Below are positions 1 to 5,698 of a DNA stretch of 7,672 bases, one piece after another. Each line of letters begins with the position of its first letter. The stretch's first letter is position 1. Position numbers and translations under genes: made by a program. The notes beneath the pieces are model-generated. The model searched no databases. It worked only from the letters and a program-made list of their open reading frames with translations, and was not told where the DNA came from. The stretch comes from Rickettsiales bacterium (lineage in GTDB: Bacteria; Pseudomonadota; Alphaproteobacteria; Rickettsiales; UBA1997), in the NCBI GenBank assembly GCA_947455845.1, contig CANGQE010000055.1, positions 1 through 7,672 of the forward strand. Direction: 5' to 3'.

Positions 1-207
1 GCTGTGCGTAAAACATTGGAGCGTAAACTTCGGGTAGGTCTCGACTTCGCTCGACCAGCGCGGTGTGGGAGGTGTTTTTTTTGAGGTTTCTACCCGCAAA
101 GAAAAGTGCAATTTTGGAACACTACCCCCCGCAAACCATTGATTTTGCTGAATGCATGAAAAAAAATGAATTGTCGCCCGTCGGGCGAAAATTCAAAATC
201 TGGCCCA
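1..207. other. Leader region with no confident gene
   Basis: I see no convincing gene here. Two short open frames exist. One on the + strand runs from about 27 to a TGA at 213-215 and ends in residues ...GRKFKIWPND; its stop overlaps the ATG at 208 (ATGACTGA), as in translationally coupled genes, but I do not recognise it. The other is on the - strand, is open to the left edge, and contains VERSRDLPEVYAP, which I take to be a spurious translation of a GC-rich repeat around 37-60. A perfect 6-bp palindrome, CGCCCG-T-CGGGCG, lies at 175-187 just before the preferred start of the first gene. It could be a small hairpin, but there is no T-tract to make it a terminator. Confidence 0.35.
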
Positions 208-1236
208 ATGACTGAGAAAAAAATTCTACTAAACAACTACAGCCAGTTGCTGTTAGAGCTTCGTCAACACATTGACAAAACTCAAAAAAACATCACTAGG
301 AAAAAAGTTGAAATGGCTTGGCAAATTGGAAAATCAATTGACGAGCATCTGTTGCAAAATGACAAATCAGGCTACGGAGAAAGCTTGTTTGAGCAGCTTG
401 AGGGTGATGTTGGAATTACTAAAACTGTGCTCTACAAAATGCATGGTTTTTACAAAACTTACCCAAAAATTCCTCAAGACGAAGACAAATTAAATTGGAG
501 TCATTACCGCTCTTTGATCGGAATTAAAAAAAATGAAGAGAGAAAATATTTAGAAAATCTTGCTCGGGAAAATGAATGGAGTGGTGCAACTCTTCAAGCT
601 CAAGTCAAAAAATCCAAAATCTCCGAAATCCGCGCCAAAAGTGTGCGCAGGGTTCAACCGGAAATCCCCAAAAAACTCACCCCCAAAAGAGGGCGGGTTT
701 TTTGTTACAATCTGGTTAAGTTTGAAGGTGACAAAGAAATTTACATCGATTGCGGTTTTAATTTTTTTCTCAAAGGCACGGCGCTTTTGCCGAAAAAGTT
801 AAGAGTGGGGGGCCAAATTGTCGAATCCACCAAAGAGGGCGAGAATTATTCTTTTACCAAAATCGCTAGCAAAAAACCTAAAATTAACATTTACAAAGCA
901 ACCGTGGAGCGCGTGGTTGATGGCGACACTTTGCATGTGATTTTGGATTTAGGATTTAAAACCGCACATCGCGACATTCTACGTTTGCGCGGAATTAATG
1001 CTCCGGAAATGAGTACAGCAGCCGGTAAAAAAAGCGCCGATGCCTTGAAACACATTCTAAAAAAGTCACCATTTTTAGTAATCAAAACCACTTCCACCGA
1101 CATTTACGGCCGCTACGTAGCCGATGTTTTTCTAGCCGACAAATCCCAGAAAAACCACCCCCAAAAAGTTGCCGATGAAGGAGTTTACTTAAATCAACTT
1201 TTGCTGGACAAAAAGTTAGTAACGCCATTTTCTTAG
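208..1236 (+). CDS. DUF1016 N-terminal domain fused to a thermonuclease (SNase-like) domain
   Basis: Predicted cytoplasmic nuclease of 342 residues with two domains. Residues about 10-140 match the DUF1016 (YhcG-type) N-terminal region: an AWQIGKSIDE helix, GYGESLFEQLEGD, then LNWSHYRSLIGI and ENEWSGATLQAQV, a putative helical DNA-binding fold. Residues about 150-228 form a Lys-rich, partly beta linker. Residues about 229-342 are SNase-like, with VVDGDT at 236-241, RLRGINAPE at 259-267 and DIYGRYVADV at 298-307. By alignment with staphylococcal nuclease, the metal ligand Asp21 is D240, the catalytic Arg35, Glu43 and Arg87 are R259, E267 and R302, and Asp40 is replaced by Asn264, a fairly common variant. 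In YhcG proteins the C-terminal domain is instead a PDDEXK-type nuclease, so this looks like a nuclease swap. No signal peptide is visible. I prefer the start at 208 because the family similarity begins soon after; an in-frame ATG at 166 would add 14 residues that look unrelated. Neither start has a Shine-Dalgarno sequence. Its biological role is not evident from its neighbours. Confidence 0.85.
   Translation: MTEKKILLNNYSQLLLELRQHIDKTQKNITRKKVEMAWQIGKSIDEHLLQNDKSGYGESLFEQLEGDVGITKTVLYKMHGFYKTYPKIPQDEDKLNWSHYRSLIGIKKNEERKYLENLARENEWSGATLQAQVKKSKISEIRAKSVRRVQPEIPKKLTPKRGRVFCYNLVKFEGDKEIYIDCGFNFFLKGTALLPKKLRVGGQIVESTKEGENYSFTKIASKKPKINIYKATVERVVDGDTLHVILDLGFKTAHRDILRLRGINAPEMSTAAGKKSADALKHILKKSPFLVIKTTSTDIYGRYVADVFLADKSQKNHPQKVADEGVYLNQLLLDKKLVTPFS
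670..703 (+). other. Terminator-like hairpin inside the coding sequence
   Basis: An imperfect 13-bp inverted repeat (670-682 against 691-703, 11 of 13 pairs plus one G-T) encloses an 8-base loop, and its right arm ends in six T. This resembles an intrinsic terminator but lies within the first gene, in the linker between the DUF1016 and SNase domains (residues about 155-166). It may be a repeat remnant or a scar of the domain fusion; whether it terminates transcription cannot be judged from sequence. Confidence 0.4.
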
Positions 1237-1272
1237 CAACTACAAAATCAACAAAGCCCATGACCTTACTTA

Positions 1273-1432
1273 GAACCTGTCCTAAGTCTTTTTTAATTCC
1301 ATATTTTACCCTATTTCGGCTTATTTTTTGGTAAAATTTTTCAAAATATATCCGGATATTTATCAAAATTTTATCAAAAAAGCGCTCGAAATATGTTAAA
1401 ATCTAGAATTAAAAAAGACTTAGGACGGGTTC
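1273..1432. mobile_element. MITE-like palindromic element with 27-bp terminal inverted repeats
   Basis: The ends 1272-1299 and 1406-1433 are inverted copies matching at 27 of 28 positions. Taking the ends as GAACCTGTCC... and its inverse, the element is 160 bp and is flanked on both sides by TTA (1270-1272 and 1433-1435), a plausible 3-bp target duplication. Symmetry continues inward around one centre at 1352.5: 1324-1341 pairs with 1364-1381 at about 16 of 18 positions, and ATATCCGGATAT sits close to the centre. The whole unit is thus a long imperfect palindrome with no transposase gene, which fits a MITE moved in trans. A 3-bp TNA duplication is typical of some IS5-family subgroups, so an IS5-type parent is an inference. 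The right end contains the ATG and first codons of the downstream symporter gene. Confidence 0.75.
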
Positions 1433-2646
1433 TTAAAAAATTGCGTACTTCTCTTTACCTGCAAGTTCTGCTCGCCGTGGTAATTGCCATTTTTTTCGGC
1501 TACTTTTCCCCCACTGCTGCCCAAAGCATGAAGCCGCTGGGGGACGGTTTCATTAAGCTCATCAAAATGTGTGTACCGCCGATTATTTTTTGTACAATTG
1601 TTGGAGGCATTGTTGGCGGCGCGGACTTAAAAAAAATCGGCAAAGTTGGTTTAAAAACTCTGATTTATTTCGAAATTCTAACCAGCATCGCCTTGCTAAT
1701 TGGCATTGCCGTTGCCTACCTGCTTAAACCGGGAAGCGGCATGAATATTGACTTAAGCACAATTGACGCTGCCGAAATTGCCGCTTACGTTAAACCGCAC
1801 AGCAGCTTCGTTGATTTCATTTTAAACGTCATTCCAACTACAATTTTCCAAGCTTTTGTTAGCGGTGAAATTTTGCCGATTTTACTGGTAGCAGTGCTTT
1901 TCGGTTTTGCTTTGGCGGCAATGCAAGAGCGCGCCAAATTGGTAGTTGCGGGCATCCATGAAATTTCCGAAATACTTTTTAAAATCATTGCTTACGTGAT
2001 GAAACTAGCCCCACTCGGTGCTTTCGGAGCCATGAGTTTCACAGTAGGAAAATACGGAATTGATGCCTTGGCGCCCCTTCTAAAATTAATGATTTCCTTC
2101 TACGCCACCTGCATTTTCTTCGTGATTTTAATTTTAGGGGTAGTTTTAAAAATTTGCGGCTCGAGCATTTTCAAGCTTCTGCGCCACATCAAAGAGGAGA
2201 TTTTTTTAGTGCTTGGCACTTCTTCCTCCGAATCTGCCTTGCCAACTTTGATGTTAAAAATGGAAAAATTCGGCTGTCCCAAAACCATCGTCGGCTTAGT
2301 AGTTCCAAGTGGTTACTCATTTAACCTAGACGGCACCTGCATCTACTTCACCATGGCAATTATTTTCATCGCCCAAGCCTTCAACATTGATCTTTCCACC
2401 AGCCAGCTTTTGAGCGTGATTTTGATTTTGCTTTTTACTTCCAAAGGTGCGGCAGGCGTTACCGGCAGTGGATTCGTAACTTTGGCCGCAACATTGTCAG
2501 TAGTGCAAACCATCCCACTGGCAGGCCTAGCTTTAATCCTTGGAATCGACCGCTTCATGTCTGAAGCGCGGGCGATTACGAATTTAATTGGTAACGCTAC
2601 AGCCTGTGTAGCGGTTGCGAAATGGGAGGGAGAATTTAAGGAGTAA
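1393..2646 (+). CDS. dctA: C4-dicarboxylate symporter, DctA type (DAACS family)
   Basis: Inner-membrane secondary transporter of 417 residues, predicted to import succinate, fumarate or malate with cations; E. coli DctA has about 428. The family motifs are all present: TSSSESALP at 276-284 (first re-entrant hairpin), GYSFNLDGT at 307-315, SKGAAGVTGSGF at 350-361 (second hairpin) and IDRFMSEARAITNLIGN at 385-401. By alignment with GltPh, the carboxylate-binding Arg397 is kept as R393, while Asp394, which holds the substrate amino group, is S390. This favours dicarboxylates over amino acids, as in DctA. About eight hydrophobic segments are visible. The N-terminus is unusual: residues 1-13 (MLKSRIKKDLGRV) are encoded by the right end of the adjacent palindromic element. 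Similarity to other DctA proteins begins near residue 19 (TSLYLQVLLA). A TTG at 1441, just beyond the element, is an alternative start. There is no Shine-Dalgarno sequence before 1393. Confidence 0.93.
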   Translation: MLKSRIKKDLGRVLKKLRTSLYLQVLLAVVIAIFFGYFSPTAAQSMKPLGDGFIKLIKMCVPPIIFCTIVGGIVGGADLKKIGKVGLKTLIYFEILTSIALLIGIAVAYLLKPGSGMNIDLSTIDAAEIAAYVKPHSSFVDFILNVIPTTIFQAFVSGEILPILLVAVLFGFALAAMQERAKLVVAGIHEISEILFKIIAYVMKLAPLGAFGAMSFTVGKYGIDALAPLLKLMISFYATCIFFVILILGVVLKICGSSIFKLLRHIKEEIFLVLGTSSSESALPTLMLKMEKFGCPKTIVGLVVPSGYSFNLDGTCIYFTMAIIFIAQAFNIDLSTSQLLSVILILLFTSKGAAGVTGSGFVTLAATLSVVQTIPLAGLALILGIDRFMSEARAITNLIGNATACVAVAKWEGEFKE

Positions 2647-2851
2647 TTCCTTAATCAGAATTTCATTGATGAACATCACTCAAGAATTAATAGACTTGTT
2701 TCGTTGAGCGGCATCTAAAGCTATTAAAAATTTGTAAATTCTTCAGGGTTATTTGACTTTGAAAGTCTTTAATAAAATTAACAATTAACAATTAACAGTT
2801 AGCGTTTAAAAACTATTCATCTGCTCAATTGTTAATTCTTAAATCTCCCTC
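2647..2851. other. Intergenic stretch before the MBOAT gene
   Basis: No gene of credible length is found. A 12-codon frame starts at 2669 (MNITQELIDLFR, stop at 2705-2707), but nothing supports it as a gene. A small hairpin, GACTT-TGA-AAGTC, at 2755-2767 is followed by TTTAAT and could be a very weak terminator for the upstream symporter. The right part holds the heptamer repeat described separately. No clear promoter hexamers were found. Confidence 0.4.
2776..2837. repeat. Heptamer repeat with weak inverted arm (TTAACA family, copy 1)
   Basis: Three tandem AATTAAC heptamers (2776-2796) are followed by the variant AGTTAGC (2797-2803). After a spacer, the inverse TCAATTGTTAATTC lies around 2825-2837. 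This copy is less symmetric than the two farther right, but has the same 7-bp units and the same position between a stop codon and the next ATG. Confidence 0.6.
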
Positions 2852-4384
2852 ATGGTCTTCAGTTCCAACCTTTTCCTCTTCGCGTTTCTGCCATTGACGC
2901 TGCTGTTTTATTTTTCGTTGCCGAAGAAATTGGTGACCAAAAATATTCGCAACAGCATTTTGTTGGTGGCGAGTTTGCTGTTTTACTCGTGGGGCGAGTT
3001 GCAGTATTTGTGGCTACTAGTCTTGTCGATTGTCAGTAATTACTTCTTTGGATTGATGATCGAGTCGCGAGGAAAGCCCTCTTTGGAAAAGAGGGTGGAT
3101 GATCGCAGAGCGATCAGACGGGTGATTTCCCCGTCACTTGGGCATTTTTTAAATCACCCTTCCGCCGCTTTTAGCGCCTCCCTCCCTCTTTTGCAAAGAG
3201 GCCTTCCTGTAGCTGTCGCTGTTACTTTTAATCTTTTGCTACTTTGTTACTTTAAATACGCCAATTTTTTGGTAGAAAATCTTAATCACATTTTTCATCT
3301 CCAAATTCAGAACCAAAAAATCCACTTACCAATCGGAATTTCGTTTTTTACCTTTCACGCCATTTCCTACCTAATCGACATCAAGCGTGGCAAATGCAAA
3401 GCGCAAAGAAATATTTTTGATCTGGCACTCTACATCGCCTTTTTCCCCCAGCTCATCGCGGGGCCGATTGTGCGTTACAATTTCATCGAAAAATATCTCA
3501 GTAAACGCCGTCACAATTTTTTTGCTACCACTTACGGTGTGCGTCGATTCATCATTGGCTTGGGCAAAAAAATAATCATTGCTAATCCGTTGGGTGAGTT
3601 TGCCGATGCAATTTTTTCTTCTCCTGTCTCTGAGTTAAGTGCAAGCGCGGCTTGGCTTGGGCTCGTTTGCTACACTTTACAAATCTATTTCGACTTCTCG
3701 GGCTATTCCGACATGGCGGTTGGTTTGGCGCGTATTTTCGGATTTAAATTTCCGGAAAATTTCAACTACCCTTACATTTCAAAATCCATTCAAGAATTTT
3801 GGAGAAGATGGCACATGTCGCTCTCCGCTTGGTTTCGCGACTATGTTTACATTCCTCTGGGTGGTAATCGCGTTTCTCTGGCGAGGCAATATTTCAACTT
3901 AGTTTTGGTGTTTTTTCTTTGTGGTTTGTGGCACGGCGCCAGTTGGAATTTTGTGATTTGGGGCTTGTTTCACGGATTTTTCTTAGTGTTGGAACGTCTG
4001 AAAAGCGTTAAAAATTTCTTAAATTTCTTCCCCGTGGTTTTGCGCAATTGCTACGCAATTTTTGTAGTCATGATCGGCTGGGTATTTTTTCGTAGCCCCG
4101 ATTTAACTTACTCCACCGGCTTTTTAAAGGTAATGTTTTTGGGTAATGAGGCGGCAGAAATTTCTAACCAAGTTGCGCGCTTAAGCAATTCACATTTTGT
4201 CTGGATGGCTTTGGGATTGGCATTAATCGGCTATTCGCCACTGGTAAAAATTGCAGTCGCAAAACTTTCCAAGAATAAAATTTTGGCAATGATTTTGGAC
4301 TTTATTTTAGTGGCGGTTTTTGTGTTGGCGCTGGTAAGGCTTTCGGCAGCAACGCACAATCCGTTTATTTACTTTCAATTCTAA
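2852..4384 (+). CDS. MBOAT-family O-acyltransferase, AlgI-like, with an in-frame repeat insertion
   Basis: Multi-pass inner-membrane protein of 510 residues, predicted to move acetyl groups across the membrane for O-acetylation of an exported polysaccharide or cell-wall polymer. AlgI-type hallmarks are clear: the start MVFSSNLFLFAFLPL, LLFYSWGE near 43-49, FKYANF near 134, AFFPQLIAGPIVR near 196-208, YFDFSGYSDMA at 279-289, FWRRWHMSLS at 316-325, YIPLGGNR at 333-340, and GLWHGASWNF at 358-367. H361 corresponds to the catalytic histidine of AlgI-like enzymes; H321 is also conserved. The length is slightly above the usual 460-500. The excess fits residues about 73-119, a charged, low-hydrophobicity stretch encoded by a palindromic element inserted between two transmembrane segments. 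The downstream AlgJ/AlgX-like gene is the expected partner. There are no alginate biosynthesis genes, so the substrate is unknown. PatA/PatB-type peptidoglycan acetylation is an alternative. The start has no Shine-Dalgarno sequence; CTCCCTC precedes the ATG. Confidence 0.9.
   Translation: MVFSSNLFLFAFLPLTLLFYFSLPKKLVTKNIRNSILLVASLLFYSWGELQYLWLLVLSIVSNYFFGLMIESRGKPSLEKRVDDRRAIRRVISPSLGHFLNHPSAAFSASLPLLQRGLPVAVAVTFNLLLLCYFKYANFLVENLNHIFHLQIQNQKIHLPIGISFFTFHAISYLIDIKRGKCKAQRNIFDLALYIAFFPQLIAGPIVRYNFIEKYLSKRRHNFFATTYGVRRFIIGLGKKIIIANPLGEFADAIFSSPVSELSASAAWLGLVCYTLQIYFDFSGYSDMAVGLARIFGFKFPENFNYPYISKSIQEFWRRWHMSLSAWFRDYVYIPLGGNRVSLARQYFNLVLVFFLCGLWHGASWNFVIWGLFHGFFLVLERLKSVKNFLNFFPVVLRNCYAIFVVMIGWVFFRSPDLTYSTGFLKVMFLGNEAAEISNQVARLSNSHFVWMALGLALIGYSPLVKIAVAKLSKNKILAMILDFILVAVFVLALVRLSAATHNPFIYFQF
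3070..3208. repeat. Palindromic element inserted in frame in the MBOAT gene
   Basis: A 139-bp unit whose left arm (3070-3128) and right arm (3151-3208) are inverted relatives around a 22-bp spacer. The outer parts (AGGAA-GCC-CTCTTT then AAAAGAGGG) and inner parts (GGGTGATTT) match well. The middles differ in sequence, yet each folds into a hairpin with a 6-bp stem and 3-base loop at the same position: GATCGC-AGA-GCGATC at 3101-3115 on the left, and a GCCGCT-TTT-AGCGCC-like hairpin around 3164-3178 on the right with one mismatch. The unit stays open in the host frame and adds about 47 residues. It behaves like the in-frame palindromic elements known from Rickettsia (RPE), though I do not claim the same family. 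Confidence 0.75.
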
Positions 4385-4388
4385 CAAC

Positions 4389-4467
4389 AGTTAACAGTTA
4401 ACAATTATCAATTAACAGTTGGTTGGGGACGCTTCTTACGTCAATGTTAATTGATAATTGTTAACTG
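4389..4467. repeat. Heptamer-built inverted repeat (TTAACA family, copy 2)
   Basis: Perfect 23-bp inverted arms at 4395-4417 and 4445-4467 enclose a 27-bp GC-richer spacer. The left side is made of 7-bp units: AGTTAAC, AGTTAAC, AATTATC, AATTAAC. The element fills most of the 97-bp gap between the MBOAT stop codon and the SGNH gene start. It would fold into a strong hairpin in RNA from either strand, but has no T-tract after it. Confidence 0.85.
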
Positions 4468-4481
4468 ATAATTTCTAAGGC

Positions 4482-5576
4482 ATGAAACAAAACAAACTCC
4501 TAATCCTCATTTTTGCCGCAATCATTGCCTTGCCATTGCTCGACAACATCTTTCGCTTTTCTCCCGTCAAAGACCTCTTTGAAAAAAGGCAGCCTGAACC
4601 AATGCCCAAAATGCCGCAGAATTTTTCCGAAGCTAAAACATTTCCCCAAAAATTCGAAAAATTCTTCAATGACAATTACGGTTTTCGTAAAACTTTAGTT
4701 TCGGCTAACAGTCAAATGATGGACAAGATTTTTGATGAATCACCTGACGCTCGCGCCGTAATTGGCAAGGAGGGCTGGTTTTATTTCGACAATCACAATT
4801 CGCTGCTTGATGCCACGGGCAAGGCTGAAATTAGTGACGACTTAATTGAGGAGGGCGTCAAATCTTTTGGTAACAATTGGCACAAAATGCGCGCCAGAAA
4901 CATCGATTACTTGTTGGTGATCGCGGCTGACAAAAGCACGGTTTACCCTGAGTTTTTACCGAGCTACATGAAATTTTCTGAACCACATCGCATCGACAAA
5001 TTTCTCAATGCCTTGAAGAAAAAATATCCTGATTTTCCGGTTGTTGATTTGCGTCCAATTCTAAAAAAAGCCAAAGAAAAAGAGACGGTTTACCACAAAA
5101 CCGACACTCATTGGAACAAGCGCGGAGCTCATTACGGCTACGTTGAAATTGCAAAAAAACTAAACATCATCCCACATCTACGCCAAGATTTTGTTGAACA
5201 TGAAGATGGTGTTACCCGAGGTGACATTTCTGACATCATGGGTATTGAAACTACCAATGTTAATTACGACTTAGTGCCAAAATTTGTCCAAACTCATTAC
5301 GTTGTTCAGCCAAGTGCCGAAGAATTGCAGCGCTTCCACAAATTAAATTTCTTCGCCAACCACAACAAAAACCTTCCTGTAATTTTCGCCTACCAAGATT
5401 CCTATTTCGGTGATCTTTTCGGTTACATGTCGGAACATTTTTCCAAAGGCTTTTACTTCAATGAATTTCCTTGTGATCTAAACTCGGAAATCTTAGAAAA
5501 CTACCATCCTAATGTTGTAATTCAGGAGTTCTGGGAAGGTAGGTTGGAGGTGGTGCTTAATCAATGCAGCAGTTAA
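4482..5576 (+). CDS. AlgJ/AlgX-like SGNH-hydrolase-type O-acetyltransferase
   Basis: Predicted membrane-anchored periplasmic or extracytoplasmic protein of 364 residues that transfers acetyl groups to an exported polymer. A single N-terminal hydrophobic segment (about 6-20, LLILIFAAIIALPLL, after Lys2 and Lys5) acts as a signal anchor. Family features follow: FFNDNYGFRKTLV near 61-73, GKEGWFYF at 95-102, IAADKSTVYPE at 147-157, TDTHWNKRGAHYGY at 207-220 and QDSYFGDLFG at 305-314. D208 and H210 of the DTHW motif and S307 of DSYF correspond to the Asp, His and Ser catalytic triad known in AlgJ and AlgX. No carbohydrate-binding domain as at the AlgX C-terminus is obvious, so it is nearer AlgJ in layout. 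It follows the AlgI-like MBOAT gene on the same strand, matching the usual pairing. The start is the first ATG after the repeat; TAAGG lies one base upstream, too close for a normal Shine-Dalgarno. The stop codon lies inside the next repeat arm. Confidence 0.87.
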   Translation: MKQNKLLILIFAAIIALPLLDNIFRFSPVKDLFEKRQPEPMPKMPQNFSEAKTFPQKFEKFFNDNYGFRKTLVSANSQMMDKIFDESPDARAVIGKEGWFYFDNHNSLLDATGKAEISDDLIEEGVKSFGNNWHKMRARNIDYLLVIAADKSTVYPEFLPSYMKFSEPHRIDKFLNALKKKYPDFPVVDLRPILKKAKEKETVYHKTDTHWNKRGAHYGYVEIAKKLNIIPHLRQDFVEHEDGVTRGDISDIMGIETTNVNYDLVPKFVQTHYVVQPSAEELQRFHKLNFFANHNKNLPVIFAYQDSYFGDLFGYMSEHFSKGFYFNEFPCDLNSEILENYHPNVVIQEFWEGRLEVVLNQCSS

Positions 5577-5690
5577 CAGTTAGCAATTAACAATTAACAG
5601 TTTTTGTCTGAGGTTTGATCGCCATTGTTCCGCTACTACAGCCATCACTCTCGATTCCAACTGTTAATTGTTAATTGCTAATTGTTAATT
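5571..5690. repeat. Heptamer-built inverted repeat (TTAACA family, copy 3)
   Basis: Arms 5571-5602 and 5659-5690 match as inverted copies at 30 of 32 positions, around a 56-bp spacer unlike that of copy 2. Both arms are strings of 7-bp units: AGTTAAC, AGTTAGC, AATTAAC, AATTAAC on the left, and GTTAATT, GTTAATT, GCTAATT, GTTAATT on the right. The left arm overlaps the last two codons of the SGNH gene and supplies its TAA stop (5574-5576). The right arm ends eight bases before the next ATG. Confidence 0.88.
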
Positions 5691-5698
5691 TCCCGCTC

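Noticed and set aside
166..207. Upstream ATG giving 14 more residues to the nuclease
   Set aside because: The extra segment spans a GC palindrome and has no family similarity; it remains possible but less likely.
1082..1366. 94-codon open frame on the - strand across the end of the nuclease gene and the palindromic element
   Set aside because: It starts at TTG, is antisense to the conserved SNase domain, and its interesting peptide is only the mirror of the terminal repeat.
2669..2707. Twelve-residue ORF MNITQELIDLFR
   Set aside because: Too short, no ribosome binding site and no regulatory structure linking it to the next gene.
2755..2767. Intrinsic terminator after dctA
   Set aside because: The stem is only five pairs of mostly A-T and the T-run is short; noted only as a weak possibility.
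4451..4472. Promoter with TTGATA and GATAAT before the SGNH gene
   Set aside because: The boxes are only about 10 bp apart and fall inside the repeat arm, so the spacing does not fit a sigma-70 promoter.
2776..5690. CRISPR array formed by the repeated TTAACA motifs
   Set aside because: Units are 7-bp tandems with inverted arms, copies are over 1 kb apart, and there are no regular spacers or cas genes.
5675..5698. Longer purL start at TTG 5675
   Set aside because: The eight added codons lie within the repeat arm and spacer, and family similarity fits the ATG at 5699.
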